Of a stretch of DNA of 64,000 nucleotides, positions 1 to 7,785 are shown piece after piece (the stretch's first letter is position 1; the number at the start of each line of letters is the position of its first letter). A program made the position numbers and the translations under genes. The DNA is from CAWIJK01 sp963836375. GTDB taxonomy: Bacteria; Actinomycetota; Acidimicrobiia; Acidimicrobiales; RAAP-2. Location: assembly GCA_963836375.1 (NCBI GenBank), contig CAWIJK010000001.1, positions 558,001 to 622,000 of the forward strand, written 5' to 3'. The notes beneath the pieces are model-generated. The model saw nothing but the letters and a program-made list of their open reading frames with translations, was not told the DNA's origin and made no database searches.

Positions 1-265
1 CACGTCCTCCCCATGCCGTAAATCCTACGATCGATTCGGCTGGGAATCTTGCGTGGCCGCGAGATCGGGACAGATGCCATTGAAGATCTCGCAGCGGGTC
101 GGTCTTGGGGACGTGTTGAACGACGATTCGTAACTGCCTGGTACACGGGTCGACGTTCCTAACCCGGTCCGCTCCGATGCCGTCACCTTGAGCTCGGGTC
201 GGCCACGGAATCGAACTTGTCGAACTACTCTGACGACTGTGGTGGGCAGACGCCGCCGAGCGGCC
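1..265. other. Left-edge non-coding stretch
   Basis: No convincing gene is seen here. The open frames crossing it on both strands have the composition of shadow frames, and the first well-supported start is the ATG at 266. No clear copy of the intergenic element of the following 17 kb was found, so the array may continue to the left of the window or begin at the SDR gene. Confidence 0.5.
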
Positions 266-1039
266 ATGGACCCCCGAGGCAAGGTGGCACTTGTCACCGG
301 GGCCTCCGCGGGAATCGGGCGCCGGTTGGCGGCGGACCTGGCCAGGGCCGGTGCGGTGGTCGTGGGGGTGGCCCGGCGCGAAGAGCGGCTGCGTGCGCTT
401 GCCGAGGAGATGCGCCGGACCAGTCCAGCCTCGGGGTACCGGGTCTGCGATCTTTCGGATGTCGCCTCTTTCGTTGACCTGCTGAAGCAGGTGGAGGAGG
501 AGCACGATCGGGTCGACATCCTGCTCAACATCGCCGGTGTCGGCGGCATTATCCGAACCGAGCCGGCGACCACGGAGTCCATCCGTACTGTCATGGAGGT
601 GAACTTCGTCGCCCCCTATGCGGGCATGTTGACCGTGCTGCCGGGAATGCGGCGGCGGCACTTCGGGGCGATCGCCAATATGAGCTCCGACGACGCACGT
701 GCTCCGGGGCGGGGTGCCGGGGACTACGCCGCGAGCAAGGCGGCGCTGGCCGCTGCGACCGAGAGCCTGTCCTATGAAGTGCGTCCGGACAGGGTCTTCC
801 TCCATGTCGTCTACCCGGGGTGGGTCCCGACCGAGATGGGACTGTCAGCCGTGAGCGACGGCGGAATGCGGATGCCGCCTCGTGCTGTCCGGCGTACCGA
901 GGAGCAGGTTTCCTCCCTCGTGCTGCGCCGTCTAGGTGGCCCGAGGTTGGAAATCAATGCCGCTTTACTACCGCTCGTCGCACCCATCATGCGGACTCTC
1001 GCCCCGGCCACCTACCAGTGGATGCAGGCCAGACAGTGA
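266..1039 (+). CDS. SDR-family NAD(P)-dependent oxidoreductase
   Basis: This is a 257-residue classical short-chain dehydrogenase. The cofactor motif TGASAGIG is at residues 11-18, an NIAG motif follows the fourth strand, and the catalytic region has a serine (MSS) and a YAASK (YxxxK) pair. The open frame extends upstream to a TTG at 188, but the N-terminal fold begins with MDPRGKVALVTG, so ATG 266 is chosen. The substrate cannot be told from the sequence. SDRs are cytoplasmic and reduce or oxidise alcohol, ketone or steroid-like substrates. The gene stands alone and is followed by the first copy of the array element at 1112. The C-terminal 'LLPLVAPIMRTLAP' segment resembles those SDRs that carry an amphipathic tail. 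Confidence 0.9.
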   Translation: MDPRGKVALVTGASAGIGRRLAADLARAGAVVVGVARREERLRALAEEMRRTSPASGYRVCDLSDVASFVDLLKQVEEEHDRVDILLNIAGVGGIIRTEPATTESIRTVMEVNFVAPYAGMLTVLPGMRRRHFGAIANMSSDDARAPGRGAGDYAASKAALAAATESLSYEVRPDRVFLHVVYPGWVPTEMGLSAVSDGGMRMPPRAVRRTEEQVSSLVLRRLGGPRLEINAALLPLVAPIMRTLAPATYQWMQARQ

Positions 1040-1111
1040 AGATGCGGGCTGCTTCCCCCCAGTCACCGCCCTTCTGAGCCACGACCCCGAGTTTCGGCCA
1101 CCGTGCCCTGA

Positions 1112-1138
1112 CCCACTCCCGGCGGACTAGGACACCCC
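1112..1138 (+). repeat. Array element, copy 1
   Basis: CCCACTCCCGGCGG leads into a diverged right half (ACTAGGACACCCC). It lies between the SDR gene and the lipoprotein gene. A weaker second box, GATGCCGGTGGGGCAG, follows at about 1147. Confidence 0.6.
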
Positions 1139-1177
1139 TAAACCCCGATGCCGGTGGGGCAGACTTGCGACGTGGGC

Positions 1178-1699
1178 ATGAGGCAATTCGGACTGGCTGT
1201 GGCCTCGTTGGTGCTCGCGGTCTGCGCCGCCTGTGGCTCAACCCCCGAGGCTCGGCAGCACTGGGTCACTTGGGCGACCACCAGCGGCTGCCTCGACTCT
1301 GCCCGTTCAGCCGGCGTGACGGCCCACGTGGCAGTCGCCTCCGGAGCGGGCATCCGCCTGATGTCGGTAGAGTTTTACCCGAAGGGGCGCTACTACCCTG
1401 ATTGGGGCTTTCGGTTTGAGTATCGGGACTTCCAGCGACCCAATTTCGCAGATGCTGGATATTTTGAAGAGCTTGCGGATCCCTGGCGGCAACCTTCACC
1501 GGCCTGTACCGCAGCCGGTATCAGCGTCACGTCTCCGCTAGGTCGGCAGACGTGCTTCTACCCTGCTGGAGGTAACGCAACGGTCCGGTACTTCTCCAAC
1601 GGAATCCTTTACCAACTGGACTTCGTCTTGCCGAACGGAAAAACGGCTACTTCGGCCGAGCAGAGATGGCTAGTCAGGTTGGTGGACACCCTTCGGTGA
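1178..1699 (+). CDS. Putative lipoprotein, unknown function
   Basis: This is a 173-residue protein starting at ATG 1178. A GTG or ATG further upstream would only add residues ahead of the signal peptide. The N-terminus is a short charged start, a hydrophobic stretch (LAVASLVLAV) and CAAC-GS, which reads as a lipoprotein signal with the lipid-carrying Cys near residue 19, although the -3 position is Cys rather than Leu. The mature part holds several further cysteines and aromatic-rich strands (FYPKGRYYPDWGFRFEYRDF) but no domain that I recognise. It is probably anchored on the outer face of the membrane. It is the only gene in its unit, with array elements on both sides. Confidence 0.65.
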   Translation: MRQFGLAVASLVLAVCAACGSTPEARQHWVTWATTSGCLDSARSAGVTAHVAVASGAGIRLMSVEFYPKGRYYPDWGFRFEYRDFQRPNFADAGYFEELADPWRQPSPACTAAGISVTSPLGRQTCFYPAGGNATVRYFSNGILYQLDFVLPNGKTATSAEQRWLVRLVDTLR

Positions 1700-1701
1700 C
1701 T

Positions 1702-1735
1702 CTCCGAGCCGGTGGATGGGAGCATCCCCGAATGT
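1702..1735 (+). repeat. Array element, copy 2
   Basis: CTCCGAGCCGGTGGATGGGAGC starts 2 bases after the lipoprotein stop. The left half matches the copies after the VOC gene and at 17000 (CCGAGCCGG). The right half is diverged. Confidence 0.6.
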
Positions 1736-1741
1736 CGGCTG

Positions 1742-1788
1742 GAAGCGGCTGAGATGCGACCCGGTCCCGGTGGTCGGGGACGCTCCTT
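1742..1788 (+). repeat. Array element, copy 3 (long form)
   Basis: The long form has a left arm GAAGCGGCTGAGATGCGACCC followed by the core CCCGGTGGTCGGGGAC. The left arm is shared with the copies at 15061 and 43388. The 482-bp duplication that carries the VOC gene begins at 1766, inside this copy. Confidence 0.65.
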
Positions 1789-2247
1789 CGGAGCGGTGAG
1801 AGACTCAAGCCATGCCATCGATTTCCGGTCGGGTGGAAGTCAATCTGACGGTCAGTGACCCAGCAGACAGTGCGTCATGGTACTCAGCACTCCTGGACTT
1901 AGAGGAGCTGTACGACTACACCGGAGCTGACGGCCAGATGCGCTATATCGCTCTGCGTGAGCCAGAGAGTCAGTTTGTCCTTGCCCTCGTCGGGCACGCA
2001 GGAAATCAGGGGGAGCCCTTCAGCGAGTTCCGTACAGGTCTTGATCACCTGGAGTTCTTGGTGGACCGACGAGAGGATCTTGATGAGTGGGCAACGAAGT
2101 TGGATGAGTTGGGAATCCAACATTCTGGGGTGAAGACGCCCGAGTACACACGTAACGCCATGCTCACACTTCGTGATCCCGACAACATCCAGCTCGAGTT
2201 CTTCTGGAGAGCACCCACGACCCCGTGACCCGTCCCACCGAGCCGGC
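1766..2247 (+). repeat. 482-bp exact direct repeat, copy A (VOC unit)
   Basis: This segment is identical base for base to 6539-7020 (offset 4773). It carries a complete VOC gene with its leader. The left edge lies in the element core (starting CCCGGTGGTCGGGG) and the right edge lies in the next element (ending CACCGAGCCGGC). Both edges therefore fall at the same CCGG position of the array element. Confidence 0.95.
1812..2228 (+). CDS. VOC (glyoxalase/dioxygenase fold) protein, copy A
   Basis: This is a 138-residue vicinal-oxygen-chelate protein. It has two beta-alpha-beta-beta-beta halves. The first begins VEVNLTVSDPADSASWYSALLDLEE, and the second has DHLEFLV (about residues 78-84) and ends with DPDNIQLEFFW, the usual C-terminal metal-site strand with Glu. 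Proteins of this kind include glyoxalase I, fosfomycin/bleomycin resistance proteins and ring-cleavage dioxygenases. The subtype cannot be read here. The 5' leader contains a small inverted pair around CGCTCC/GGAGCG just before the start. The protein is identical to that encoded at 6585-7001. Base composition is less GC-rich than the core genes, which suits acquired DNA. Confidence 0.88.
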   Translation: MPSISGRVEVNLTVSDPADSASWYSALLDLEELYDYTGADGQMRYIALREPESQFVLALVGHAGNQGEPFSEFRTGLDHLEFLVDRREDLDEWATKLDELGIQHSGVKTPEYTRNAMLTLRDPDNIQLEFFWRAPTTP

Positions 2248-2260
2248 GGTCGGGGGCAGG
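2231..2260 (+). repeat. Array element, copy 4 (best consensus)
   Basis: GTCCCACCGAGCCGGCGGT leads into CGGGGGCAGG, directly after the VOC stop. It can fold as an imperfect hairpin: 2226-2240 pairs with 2251-2265 at about 11 of 15 positions, with AGCCGGCGGT in the loop. Confidence 0.75.
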
Positions 2261-2465
2261 CGTCACCTCAACGGCGGGCAACCAGCAGCTCCGCCCACGC
2301 GTAGGCACAACCCCGGTTGAACGGCCGATGGGTCATTCGGCCCTATTCGGCGAATCTGGTAGTCCGTAGTCTCGGACGTGGAGACCCGCCCGTTCGCGAT
2401 CACGTCGATATCGGTCTCGCGAGTCGCAAAGGGCCGCTCGGCCTACCCACAGCAGGAGGTCCGTC

Positions 2466-3518
2466 ATGAAGGCACTGGTCTACAAGGGTCCTGGTAAGAA
2501 GGCCTGGGTGGAGATGCCCGATCCGAAGGTCGAACAGCCGACCGACGTGATCGTGCAGATGGTCGCCACGACCATCTGCGGCACCGACCTTCACATCCTC
2601 AAGGGTGACGTCCCCGAGGTGGAAGTCGGCCGCATCCTGGGGCACGAGGGAATCGGTGTGATCACCGAGGTGGGCGAAGGAGTCACCCAACTGGCTGTCG
2701 GCGACCGAGTCATCGTCGCGTGCGTCAGTTCATGTGGGAAATGCCCGAACTGTCGCAAGGGCCTCTACAGCCACTGTCTCGACCCTGAGGGCATGGCGGG
2801 AATCGGGTGGATCTTCGGCTACATGATCGACGGGACCCAGGCCGAATACGTTCGGGTCCCGTTCGCCGAGAACTCGCTTTACAAGGTCCCCGAAGGCATG
2901 ACCGACGCAGAGGGCATCCTGCTCTCGGACATCCTGCCGACCGGCTTCGAGATCGGCGTGCAGTACGGACGGGTGGCCCCAGGCGATGTGGTCGCGGTGA
3001 TCGGTTCGGGGCCAGTCGGTCTCTCCGCCGTCATGACGGCACGCCTCTACGGGCCGTCGAAGGTCATCGCCATCGATCTGGACAACGCTCGGCTCGCCCG
3101 GGCTGCCGACTTCGGTGCCACCGACACGGTGAACTCGGGTGACCCGGACTGGAAGGACCAGGTCCTCGCGCTCACGGACGGCCTGGGCGTCGATGTCGCC
3201 ATCGAGGCAGTCGGGGTTCCCGAGACGTTTACTATGGCAACGGTCATCGTTCGCCCAGGCGGCAACGTCGCCAACATAGGTGTGCACGGCAAGTCGGTCG
3301 ACCTCGCCCTCAACGAGCTCTGGATCAAGAACATCGACATCTCCATGGGCCTGGTCAACACGAACACCCTCGGGATGCTGCTGAAACTCGTTGCCGAGCA
3401 CAAGCTTCCCGCCCAGAAGTTCGTCACGCACGAGTTCTCATTCGACCAGATCCTTGAGGCCTACGACGTCTTCGGGCATGCGGCGGAACACGACGCGCTC
3501 AAGGTCCTCATCCACTAG
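2466..3518 (+). CDS. Zinc-dependent alcohol dehydrogenase, MDR family
   Basis: This is a 350-residue medium-chain dehydrogenase. Catalytic zinc ligands are visible at Cys38 (CGTD) and His60-Glu61 (GHE). The structural zinc lobe is Cys90, 93, 96 and 104 (CGKCPNC and SHC), and the Rossmann motif GSGPVG is near residue 175. The start is fixed by a strong ribosome-binding site (AGGAGG) 7 bases before ATG 2466. It would oxidise an alcohol or reduce an aldehyde with NAD(P) in the cytoplasm. The layout resembles bacterial isopropanol-type dehydrogenases, but specificity is not certain. It stands alone in its unit. About 200 bases of leader separate it from element copy 4. Confidence 0.92.
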   Translation: MKALVYKGPGKKAWVEMPDPKVEQPTDVIVQMVATTICGTDLHILKGDVPEVEVGRILGHEGIGVITEVGEGVTQLAVGDRVIVACVSSCGKCPNCRKGLYSHCLDPEGMAGIGWIFGYMIDGTQAEYVRVPFAENSLYKVPEGMTDAEGILLSDILPTGFEIGVQYGRVAPGDVVAVIGSGPVGLSAVMTARLYGPSKVIAIDLDNARLARAADFGATDTVNSGDPDWKDQVLALTDGLGVDVAIEAVGVPETFTMATVIVRPGGNVANIGVHGKSVDLALNELWIKNIDISMGLVNTNTLGMLLKLVAEHKLPAQKFVTHEFSFDQILEAYDVFGHAAEHDALKVLIH

Positions 3519-3530
3519 AGGGGGAGTCGG

Positions 3531-3555
3531 CGCCACCGAGCCGGTGGTCCGGGTT
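3531..3555 (+). repeat. Array element, copy 5
   Basis: GCCACCGAGCCGGTGGTCC is followed by GGGTTAAC. It lies between the stop of the alcohol dehydrogenase (+) and the stop of the propeller gene (-), so the element does not follow gene orientation. Confidence 0.7.
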
Positions 3556-3558
3556 AAC

Positions 3559-5688
3559 TCAGCCCGTCGGAACCGCCCCCACCACGTTGGTGACGTGGAC
3601 CCCCACCCCGGGCAGCGAGCCCTGGATGGTCGCGTCGCCGAAGGCGAAGACCCCGCCGTCGGAACCAATCAGCCAGTAGCCCCCGCCGTCGGGGGTGGGC
3701 ACGATGCTCACGATGTTGGACACGCTGACCCCGAGACCGGGAAGGGAACCGAACGAGTGGGCGTCCCCGAAGGCGTAGACGGCCCCGTTGGCCCCGACGA
3801 CGTAGTAGCCCTGGCCGTCGGGGGTCGAGGCGATCCCGGTGATGTCGTTGACCGAGACCCCGATGCCCGGGAGCGACCCGAAGAAGGGGGCATTGCCGAA
3901 GGTAAAGACCCCACCGTCCTTTCCGACTAGGAAGTAGCCCCCGCCCCCAGGGGTAGCCACGATGCCCACGATGTCAGACACATGGACGTTCATCGAGGGG
4001 AGCGAACCATAGAAGCCGGCCGACTGACCGACGGGGAAGACGAAGACCCCCCCGTCGGAGCCCACCAGGTCATAACCCATGTAGTTGTTGGTTGGGACGA
4101 TGCCCACGATGTTGGTGACCTTGACCCCGAGCCCCGGCAGGGACCCGAAGAACCCAGCGGACTGGCCGACCGGGAAGACGAATACCCCGCCGTCAGAACC
4201 CACCAGGTTGTAGCCGGTGAAGTTGTTGGTGGGCACGATGCCCACGATGTTGGAGACCTTCACGCCCAGACCGGGCAGCGACCCGAAGAAGCCCGAGGCC
4301 TGGCCGACGGGGAACACGAAGACCCCCCCGTCCGATCCGGCCAGGTCGTAGCCGGCGGTCGACACGGTCTGGGTGACTGTGGCCGAGGGACCCCCGTTAT
4401 TGGACACCGTCTGGCCGGTAAAGGTCTGGGTGGTCGAGGTCCCCTGGGTGTTGGTGACCGTCAGGGTCACCGAATAGGTCCCCGAGGCGGCATAGGTGTG
4501 GGTGGTGGTCGCACTGGTGGTCGTGGCCGTGGTCCCGTCCCCGAACTTCCAGGCGTACGAGGCGATCGACCCGACTGGCGAGCTCGAGGCCGAAGCGTTG
4601 AAGGTGGTCGGGTTGCCCGGGGTCCCCGACGTGGTGGTGAAGGCGGCAGTCGGGGCCTGGTCGGGGGTGATGGCCATCGCGCTCGGGCCATTCAACCCTC
4701 CCCCCGTGATCGCCAGCCCCGCGATGTTTGTCTCCGTGTCGATGGGGATCACGGTATTGGCGCCAGTGGCGGTGTAGGCGGTCTGACCGTTCGGTGTGAT
4801 GGCGATGCCTGATGGGCCACTCCCAACCGGGATCGGCGTCCCGGGAGTGTTGGTGGCCGTGCCTATGGGGGTCACCGAGTTGCTGCCGTAGTTGGCGACG
4901 TAGGCGGTCTGGCCATCGGGAGTCATAGCGATGGGGAAAGGTTGAGTTCCGACGGGGATAGCGATTCCAGGCGTGTTGGTGGCGACAGCAATGGGGGTCA
5001 CGGAGTTGCCGAACTCGTTGACGACGTAAACGGTCGTCCCGTCGGGGGTGATGGCGAAACCATCGGGGTTGGTGCCCACCGCGATCGGCGTCCCGGGAGT
5101 GTTTGTAGTCAGGTCGATCGGGGTCACAGTGGCGACATTGAAATTAGCGACGTAGGCGGTCATCCCGTCGGGGGTGATGGCAATGGCCAACGGACTACTT
5201 CCCACAGGGATCGGCGTCCCGGGGGCGTTTGTCGCCGTGTCGATTGGGGTCACGGTGCCCGAACCTCCGTTGGCGACGTAAGCGGTCTGCCCGTTCGGGG
5301 TGATGGCGACCGCACTGGGGCTAACTCCCACGGTGATCGGAGTCCCGGGGGTGTTGGTAGTCAGATCGATGGGGGTCACGGAGTTGCTGCCGTAGTTCGT
5401 GACGTAGGCGGTCTGGCCGTCCGGGGTGATGGCGATGCCGCTGGGGTCATTTCCCACGGTGATCGGCGTCCCTGGGGTGTTGGAGGTGATGTCGATAGGG
5501 GTCACGCTGTCACCGGAAAAGTTGACGACATAGGCGGTCGGGGTGGTCGTGGAGGCCCCGGCGGGCGAACCATCAAGGAGAATTGAGGTAGCCGGAAACG
5601 TTACGGCGGCCACACTCAGGAGCGATGCCCCGATGCGGGCGAGCGGAGAGCCGGATTCCCTTGGGAGCCCGAGAGAGACGAGGCGCAT
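3559..5688 (-). CDS. Secreted YVTN-propeller / PKD / SDGG-repeat protein A
   Basis: This is a 709-residue exported protein. An N-terminal signal segment (about 1-45, ending SPAGAS) is followed by seven repeats of about 42 residues with the YV(A/V)N...TPI...NTPGTPI.VG...AITPDG pattern (about 50-340), which is a YVTN-type beta-propeller. A PKD domain comes next (about 345-435, with AYAWKFGDGTT-like and HTYAASGTYSVTLTV strands). Five to six C-terminal repeats of about 46 residues follow, with GSDGGVF.FP.GQ..GFFGSLPGLGV. Such proteins sit outside the cell or in the envelope and bind or adhere. The true ligand is unknown. It is a paralogue of the gene at 7786-9915 with the same length and domain order. 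A ribosome-binding site (AAAGGTGG) precedes the start. Confidence 0.88.
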   Translation of the reverse strand: MRLVSLGLPRESGSPLARIGASLLSVAAVTFPATSILLDGSPAGASTTTPTAYVVNFSGDSVTPIDITSNTPGTPITVGNDPSGIAITPDGQTAYVTNYGSNSVTPIDLTTNTPGTPITVGVSPSAVAITPNGQTAYVANGGSGTVTPIDTATNAPGTPIPVGSSPLAIAITPDGMTAYVANFNVATVTPIDLTTNTPGTPIAVGTNPDGFAITPDGTTVYVVNEFGNSVTPIAVATNTPGIAIPVGTQPFPIAMTPDGQTAYVANYGSNSVTPIGTATNTPGTPIPVGSGPSGIAITPNGQTAYTATGANTVIPIDTETNIAGLAITGGGLNGPSAMAITPDQAPTAAFTTTSGTPGNPTTFNASASSSPVGSIASYAWKFGDGTTATTTSATTTHTYAASGTYSVTLTVTNTQGTSTTQTFTGQTVSNNGGPSATVTQTVSTAGYDLAGSDGGVFVFPVGQASGFFGSLPGLGVKVSNIVGIVPTNNFTGYNLVGSDGGVFVFPVGQSAGFFGSLPGLGVKVTNIVGIVPTNNYMGYDLVGSDGGVFVFPVGQSAGFYGSLPSMNVHVSDIVGIVATPGGGGYFLVGKDGGVFTFGNAPFFGSLPGIGVSVNDITGIASTPDGQGYYVVGANGAVYAFGDAHSFGSLPGLGVSVSNIVSIVPTPDGGGYWLIGSDGGVFAFGDATIQGSLPGVGVHVTNVVGAVPTG

Positions 5689-5794
5689 GACGAACCACCT
5701 TTGACAAGTCGTGTCCAGGATCCTCCGACCAGACAGAACCTACCTGGTCGGCGTCTCATTTGCGCAGGTCACATGACCCACGTCGGCTGAACGT

Positions 5795-6499
5795 TCACCC
5801 TGGCTCCCAGCCGGCGCTTGTGTGTGGGTCCGCTGTGTCACCGCCCCGCCGTCCTGGGCGAGGTCGGTAGTCCGCAACGGCCGGCACTCGGGGACACCCC
5901 GGCATTGGTTGAAGAATTCCCCAGACCTTGAGGGCAGCGACTAGGAGTTGGCCGGGCCGGTCCTCTTTCTCTAATGGGCGCAGACCGACACTCGTTACTT
6001 GATCGAGAAAGTCGACATTGGTGAACCGGTTCGCAGGGTGTACGAACAGATGACGAGATAGCCAGTCATGGTTGTCGACGTCATGATCCTGCGAGAACAG
6101 TCGTCCCCCGACCTTCAGAACTCTGGCGATCTCTTGTAGCCCTGCTTTCCAGTCAGGCACGTGGTGCAATACTGCGAAGTTGAAGACCGCATCGAATGCT
6201 CCGTTCTCGTACGGAAGCTTCGTGACATCACCTTCTACGACAGTCACTCGGTCTCCGTACTCGGCGAGTCGACCACCGGCTCGTCGGACCATCTTCGGAT
6301 CGAAGTCGATCGCAGTCACGCGACTGGCACCGAAATCCTCGAGTTCCCCTGCAACGCATTCGCCTGGTCCACAGCCAATGTCGAGGACTTCGAGCCCCTC
6401 GGTACGCCCGCCCAGCGCTATGAGCTTCGGGATCACGCTTCTCCGGAGTCGTTTGGTTCGCAATCCACTGTTGATATAGATAGATTCCGCCCAATTCAT
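5795..6499 (-). CDS. Class I SAM-dependent methyltransferase, altered C-terminus
   Basis: This is a protein of about 234 residues starting MNWAESIYINSG (6499). A start two codons earlier (6505) is possible. The Rossmann fold shows motif I VLDIGCGPG, an acidic residue ending strand 2 (AIDFD), motif II-like GDVTKLPYENGAFDAV and a typical HHVPDW post-motif. It is therefore a small-molecule methyltransferase of the UbiE/BioC-like fold, with unknown substrate. The last 35 or so residues are Arg-Pro-Gly rich and are encoded across a degenerate array element (5797-5870). The original stop seems lost and the tail is probably not native. Codon use and lower GC differ from the core genes downstream. 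Confidence 0.8.
   Translation of the reverse strand: MNWAESIYINSGLRTKRLRRSVIPKLIALGGRTEGLEVLDIGCGPGECVAGELEDFGASRVTAIDFDPKMVRRAGGRLAEYGDRVTVVEGDVTKLPYENGAFDAVFNFAVLHHVPDWKAGLQEIARVLKVGGRLFSQDHDVDNHDWLSRHLFVHPANRFTNVDFLDQVTSVGLRPLEKEDRPGQLLVAALKVWGILQPMPGCPRVPAVADYRPRPGRRGGDTADPHTSAGWEPG
5797..5870 (+). repeat. Array element, copy 6 (degenerate double)
   Basis: Two boxes are seen, CTCCCAGCCGGCGCTTGTG and CACCGCCCCGCCGTCCTGGG. They align in order and spacing with the double copy at 10126-10186. Both doubles lie upstream of a propeller gene, so the propeller gene, its leader and its element seem to have been duplicated together. Confidence 0.45.
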
Positions 6500-6536
6500 C
6501 CGCACTCAAGAAACTCTATTACTTCTCTGTAGCTCG

Positions 6537-6561
6537 AACCCGGTGGTCGGGGACGCTCCTT
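6537..6561 (+). repeat. Array element, copy 7
   Basis: AACCCGGTGGTCGGGGACGC. From 6539 on it is part of the exact 482-bp repeat. The bases before it differ from those before copy 3. Confidence 0.7.
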
Positions 6562-7020
6562 CGGAGCGGTGAGAGACTCAAGCCATGCCATCGATTTCCG
6601 GTCGGGTGGAAGTCAATCTGACGGTCAGTGACCCAGCAGACAGTGCGTCATGGTACTCAGCACTCCTGGACTTAGAGGAGCTGTACGACTACACCGGAGC
6701 TGACGGCCAGATGCGCTATATCGCTCTGCGTGAGCCAGAGAGTCAGTTTGTCCTTGCCCTCGTCGGGCACGCAGGAAATCAGGGGGAGCCCTTCAGCGAG
6801 TTCCGTACAGGTCTTGATCACCTGGAGTTCTTGGTGGACCGACGAGAGGATCTTGATGAGTGGGCAACGAAGTTGGATGAGTTGGGAATCCAACATTCTG
6901 GGGTGAAGACGCCCGAGTACACACGTAACGCCATGCTCACACTTCGTGATCCCGACAACATCCAGCTCGAGTTCTTCTGGAGAGCACCCACGACCCCGTG
7001 ACCCGTCCCACCGAGCCGGC
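6539..7020 (+). repeat. 482-bp exact direct repeat, copy B (VOC unit)
   Basis: Identical to 1766-2247. After 7020 the two copies differ by a few bases (TAC against GGT), agree again over CGGGGGCAGG, and then diverge completely. The right edge is thus inside the array element. Confidence 0.95.
6585..7001 (+). CDS. VOC (glyoxalase/dioxygenase fold) protein, copy B
   Basis: This 138-residue protein is identical to the VOC protein at 1812-2228, including the untranslated leader. No substitution separates the two, so the duplication is very recent or is maintained by gene conversion. Function is as for copy A: a two-module VOC fold with the DHLEFLV and NIQLEFF strands that carry the likely metal ligands. 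The copy stands alone between elements 7 and 8, downstream of the methyltransferase (opposite strand) and upstream of the MBL hydrolase. Confidence 0.88.
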   Translation: MPSISGRVEVNLTVSDPADSASWYSALLDLEELYDYTGADGQMRYIALREPESQFVLALVGHAGNQGEPFSEFRTGLDHLEFLVDRREDLDEWATKLDELGIQHSGVKTPEYTRNAMLTLRDPDNIQLEFFWRAPTTP

Positions 7021-7033
7021 TACCGGGGGCAGG
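7004..7033 (+). repeat. Array element, copy 8
   Basis: GTCCCACCGAGCCGGC is followed by TACCGGGGGCAGG. It is the counterpart of copy 4 and differs from it only in the GGT/TAC centre. Confidence 0.7.
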
Positions 7034-7053
7034 TCGAGGAGTAGTTTGCCATC

Positions 7054-7752
7054 GTGCCCTTGTCGGAGCCGCCCGAGGTTCACCGCCTGACGCTTGCGAC
7101 CGTGACCTCAGTGCCCGAATGGCACCCCGAGCACGACACCTTCGAGCCGTTCCCGGTGCATGCTTGGGTCATCCGGCATCCCGATGGTCCTATCCTCGTG
7201 GACACAGGCGTTGGGTTGAATAACAGAGCGATTGACGAGTGGTACCACCCGCAAATCACACTGCTTGCCTCTTCGCTCGACACCATCGGCCTCACACCGA
7301 CCGATATTGTGGCCGTCGTCCTCTCGCATCTCCACTTCGACCACTGTGGCCAGCAGGGCATTCTCTCCGCTCCCACCTACGTACAGGCGGTCGAGTTCGA
7401 GGCGGCGCAAATACCCGGCTACACCGTGCCGGACTGGGCGGCAATCCCGAGGGATCGGCTTCGACTCGTCAATGGAGATGTGAAGATTGCCGAAGGGGTC
7501 GGTCTATTTTCCACTCCTGGTCATACGCCTGGCCATCAATCGGTAGTCATCGAAGCCGGAGACGAGCGGCTGGTCCTGGCTGCCCAGTGTGCCTATCGAG
7601 CGGAAGAACTGCGCACCGGCCAACCAGCGTTCTCGAACCTTCACGATGAGTCGTGGATGGAAGCCGGTAGGGACTCGCTGAATCGCCTGAAGGCGCTGGG
7701 TCCTCTCATCGCCCATCTCAGCCACGATCCAGAGATCGTGACCCTGGTGTGA
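7054..7752 (+). CDS. MBL-fold metallo-hydrolase (lactonase-like)
   Basis: This is a 232-residue metallo-beta-lactamase-fold enzyme. The metal-binding motif HLHFDH is at about residues 94-99, a further His is in TPGHTPGHQS (about 155), an Asp/Gln region is near LAAQCAY, and a late His is in HLSHDP. The order resembles N-acyl-homoserine-lactone lactonases and related hydrolases (AttM/AiiA group), with the typical FEPFPVHAWVIRHPDGPILVDTG opening. It would be a cytoplasmic dinuclear-zinc hydrolase. The AHL-type substrate is a guess from the fold. The start is GTG 7054, preceded by a GAGGAG site. It is the only gene between element copies 8 and 9. Confidence 0.88.
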   Translation: MPLSEPPEVHRLTLATVTSVPEWHPEHDTFEPFPVHAWVIRHPDGPILVDTGVGLNNRAIDEWYHPQITLLASSLDTIGLTPTDIVAVVLSHLHFDHCGQQGILSAPTYVQAVEFEAAQIPGYTVPDWAAIPRDRLRLVNGDVKIAEGVGLFSTPGHTPGHQSVVIEAGDERLVLAAQCAYRAEELRTGQPAFSNLHDESWMEAGRDSLNRLKALGPLIAHLSHDPEIVTLV

Positions 7753-7780
7753 TGCCCCACTCCCGGCGGTCTGGGGCACC
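7751..7780 (+). repeat. Array element, copy 9 (palindromic form)
   Basis: TGCCCCACTCCCGGCGGTC is followed by TGGGGCACCCC. TGCCCCA and TGGGGCA form a perfect 7-bp inverted repeat around CTCCCGGCGGTC. It overlaps the end of the MBL gene and lies 5 bases or so from the end of the propeller B gene. Confidence 0.75.
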
Positions 7781-7785
7781 CCCCG

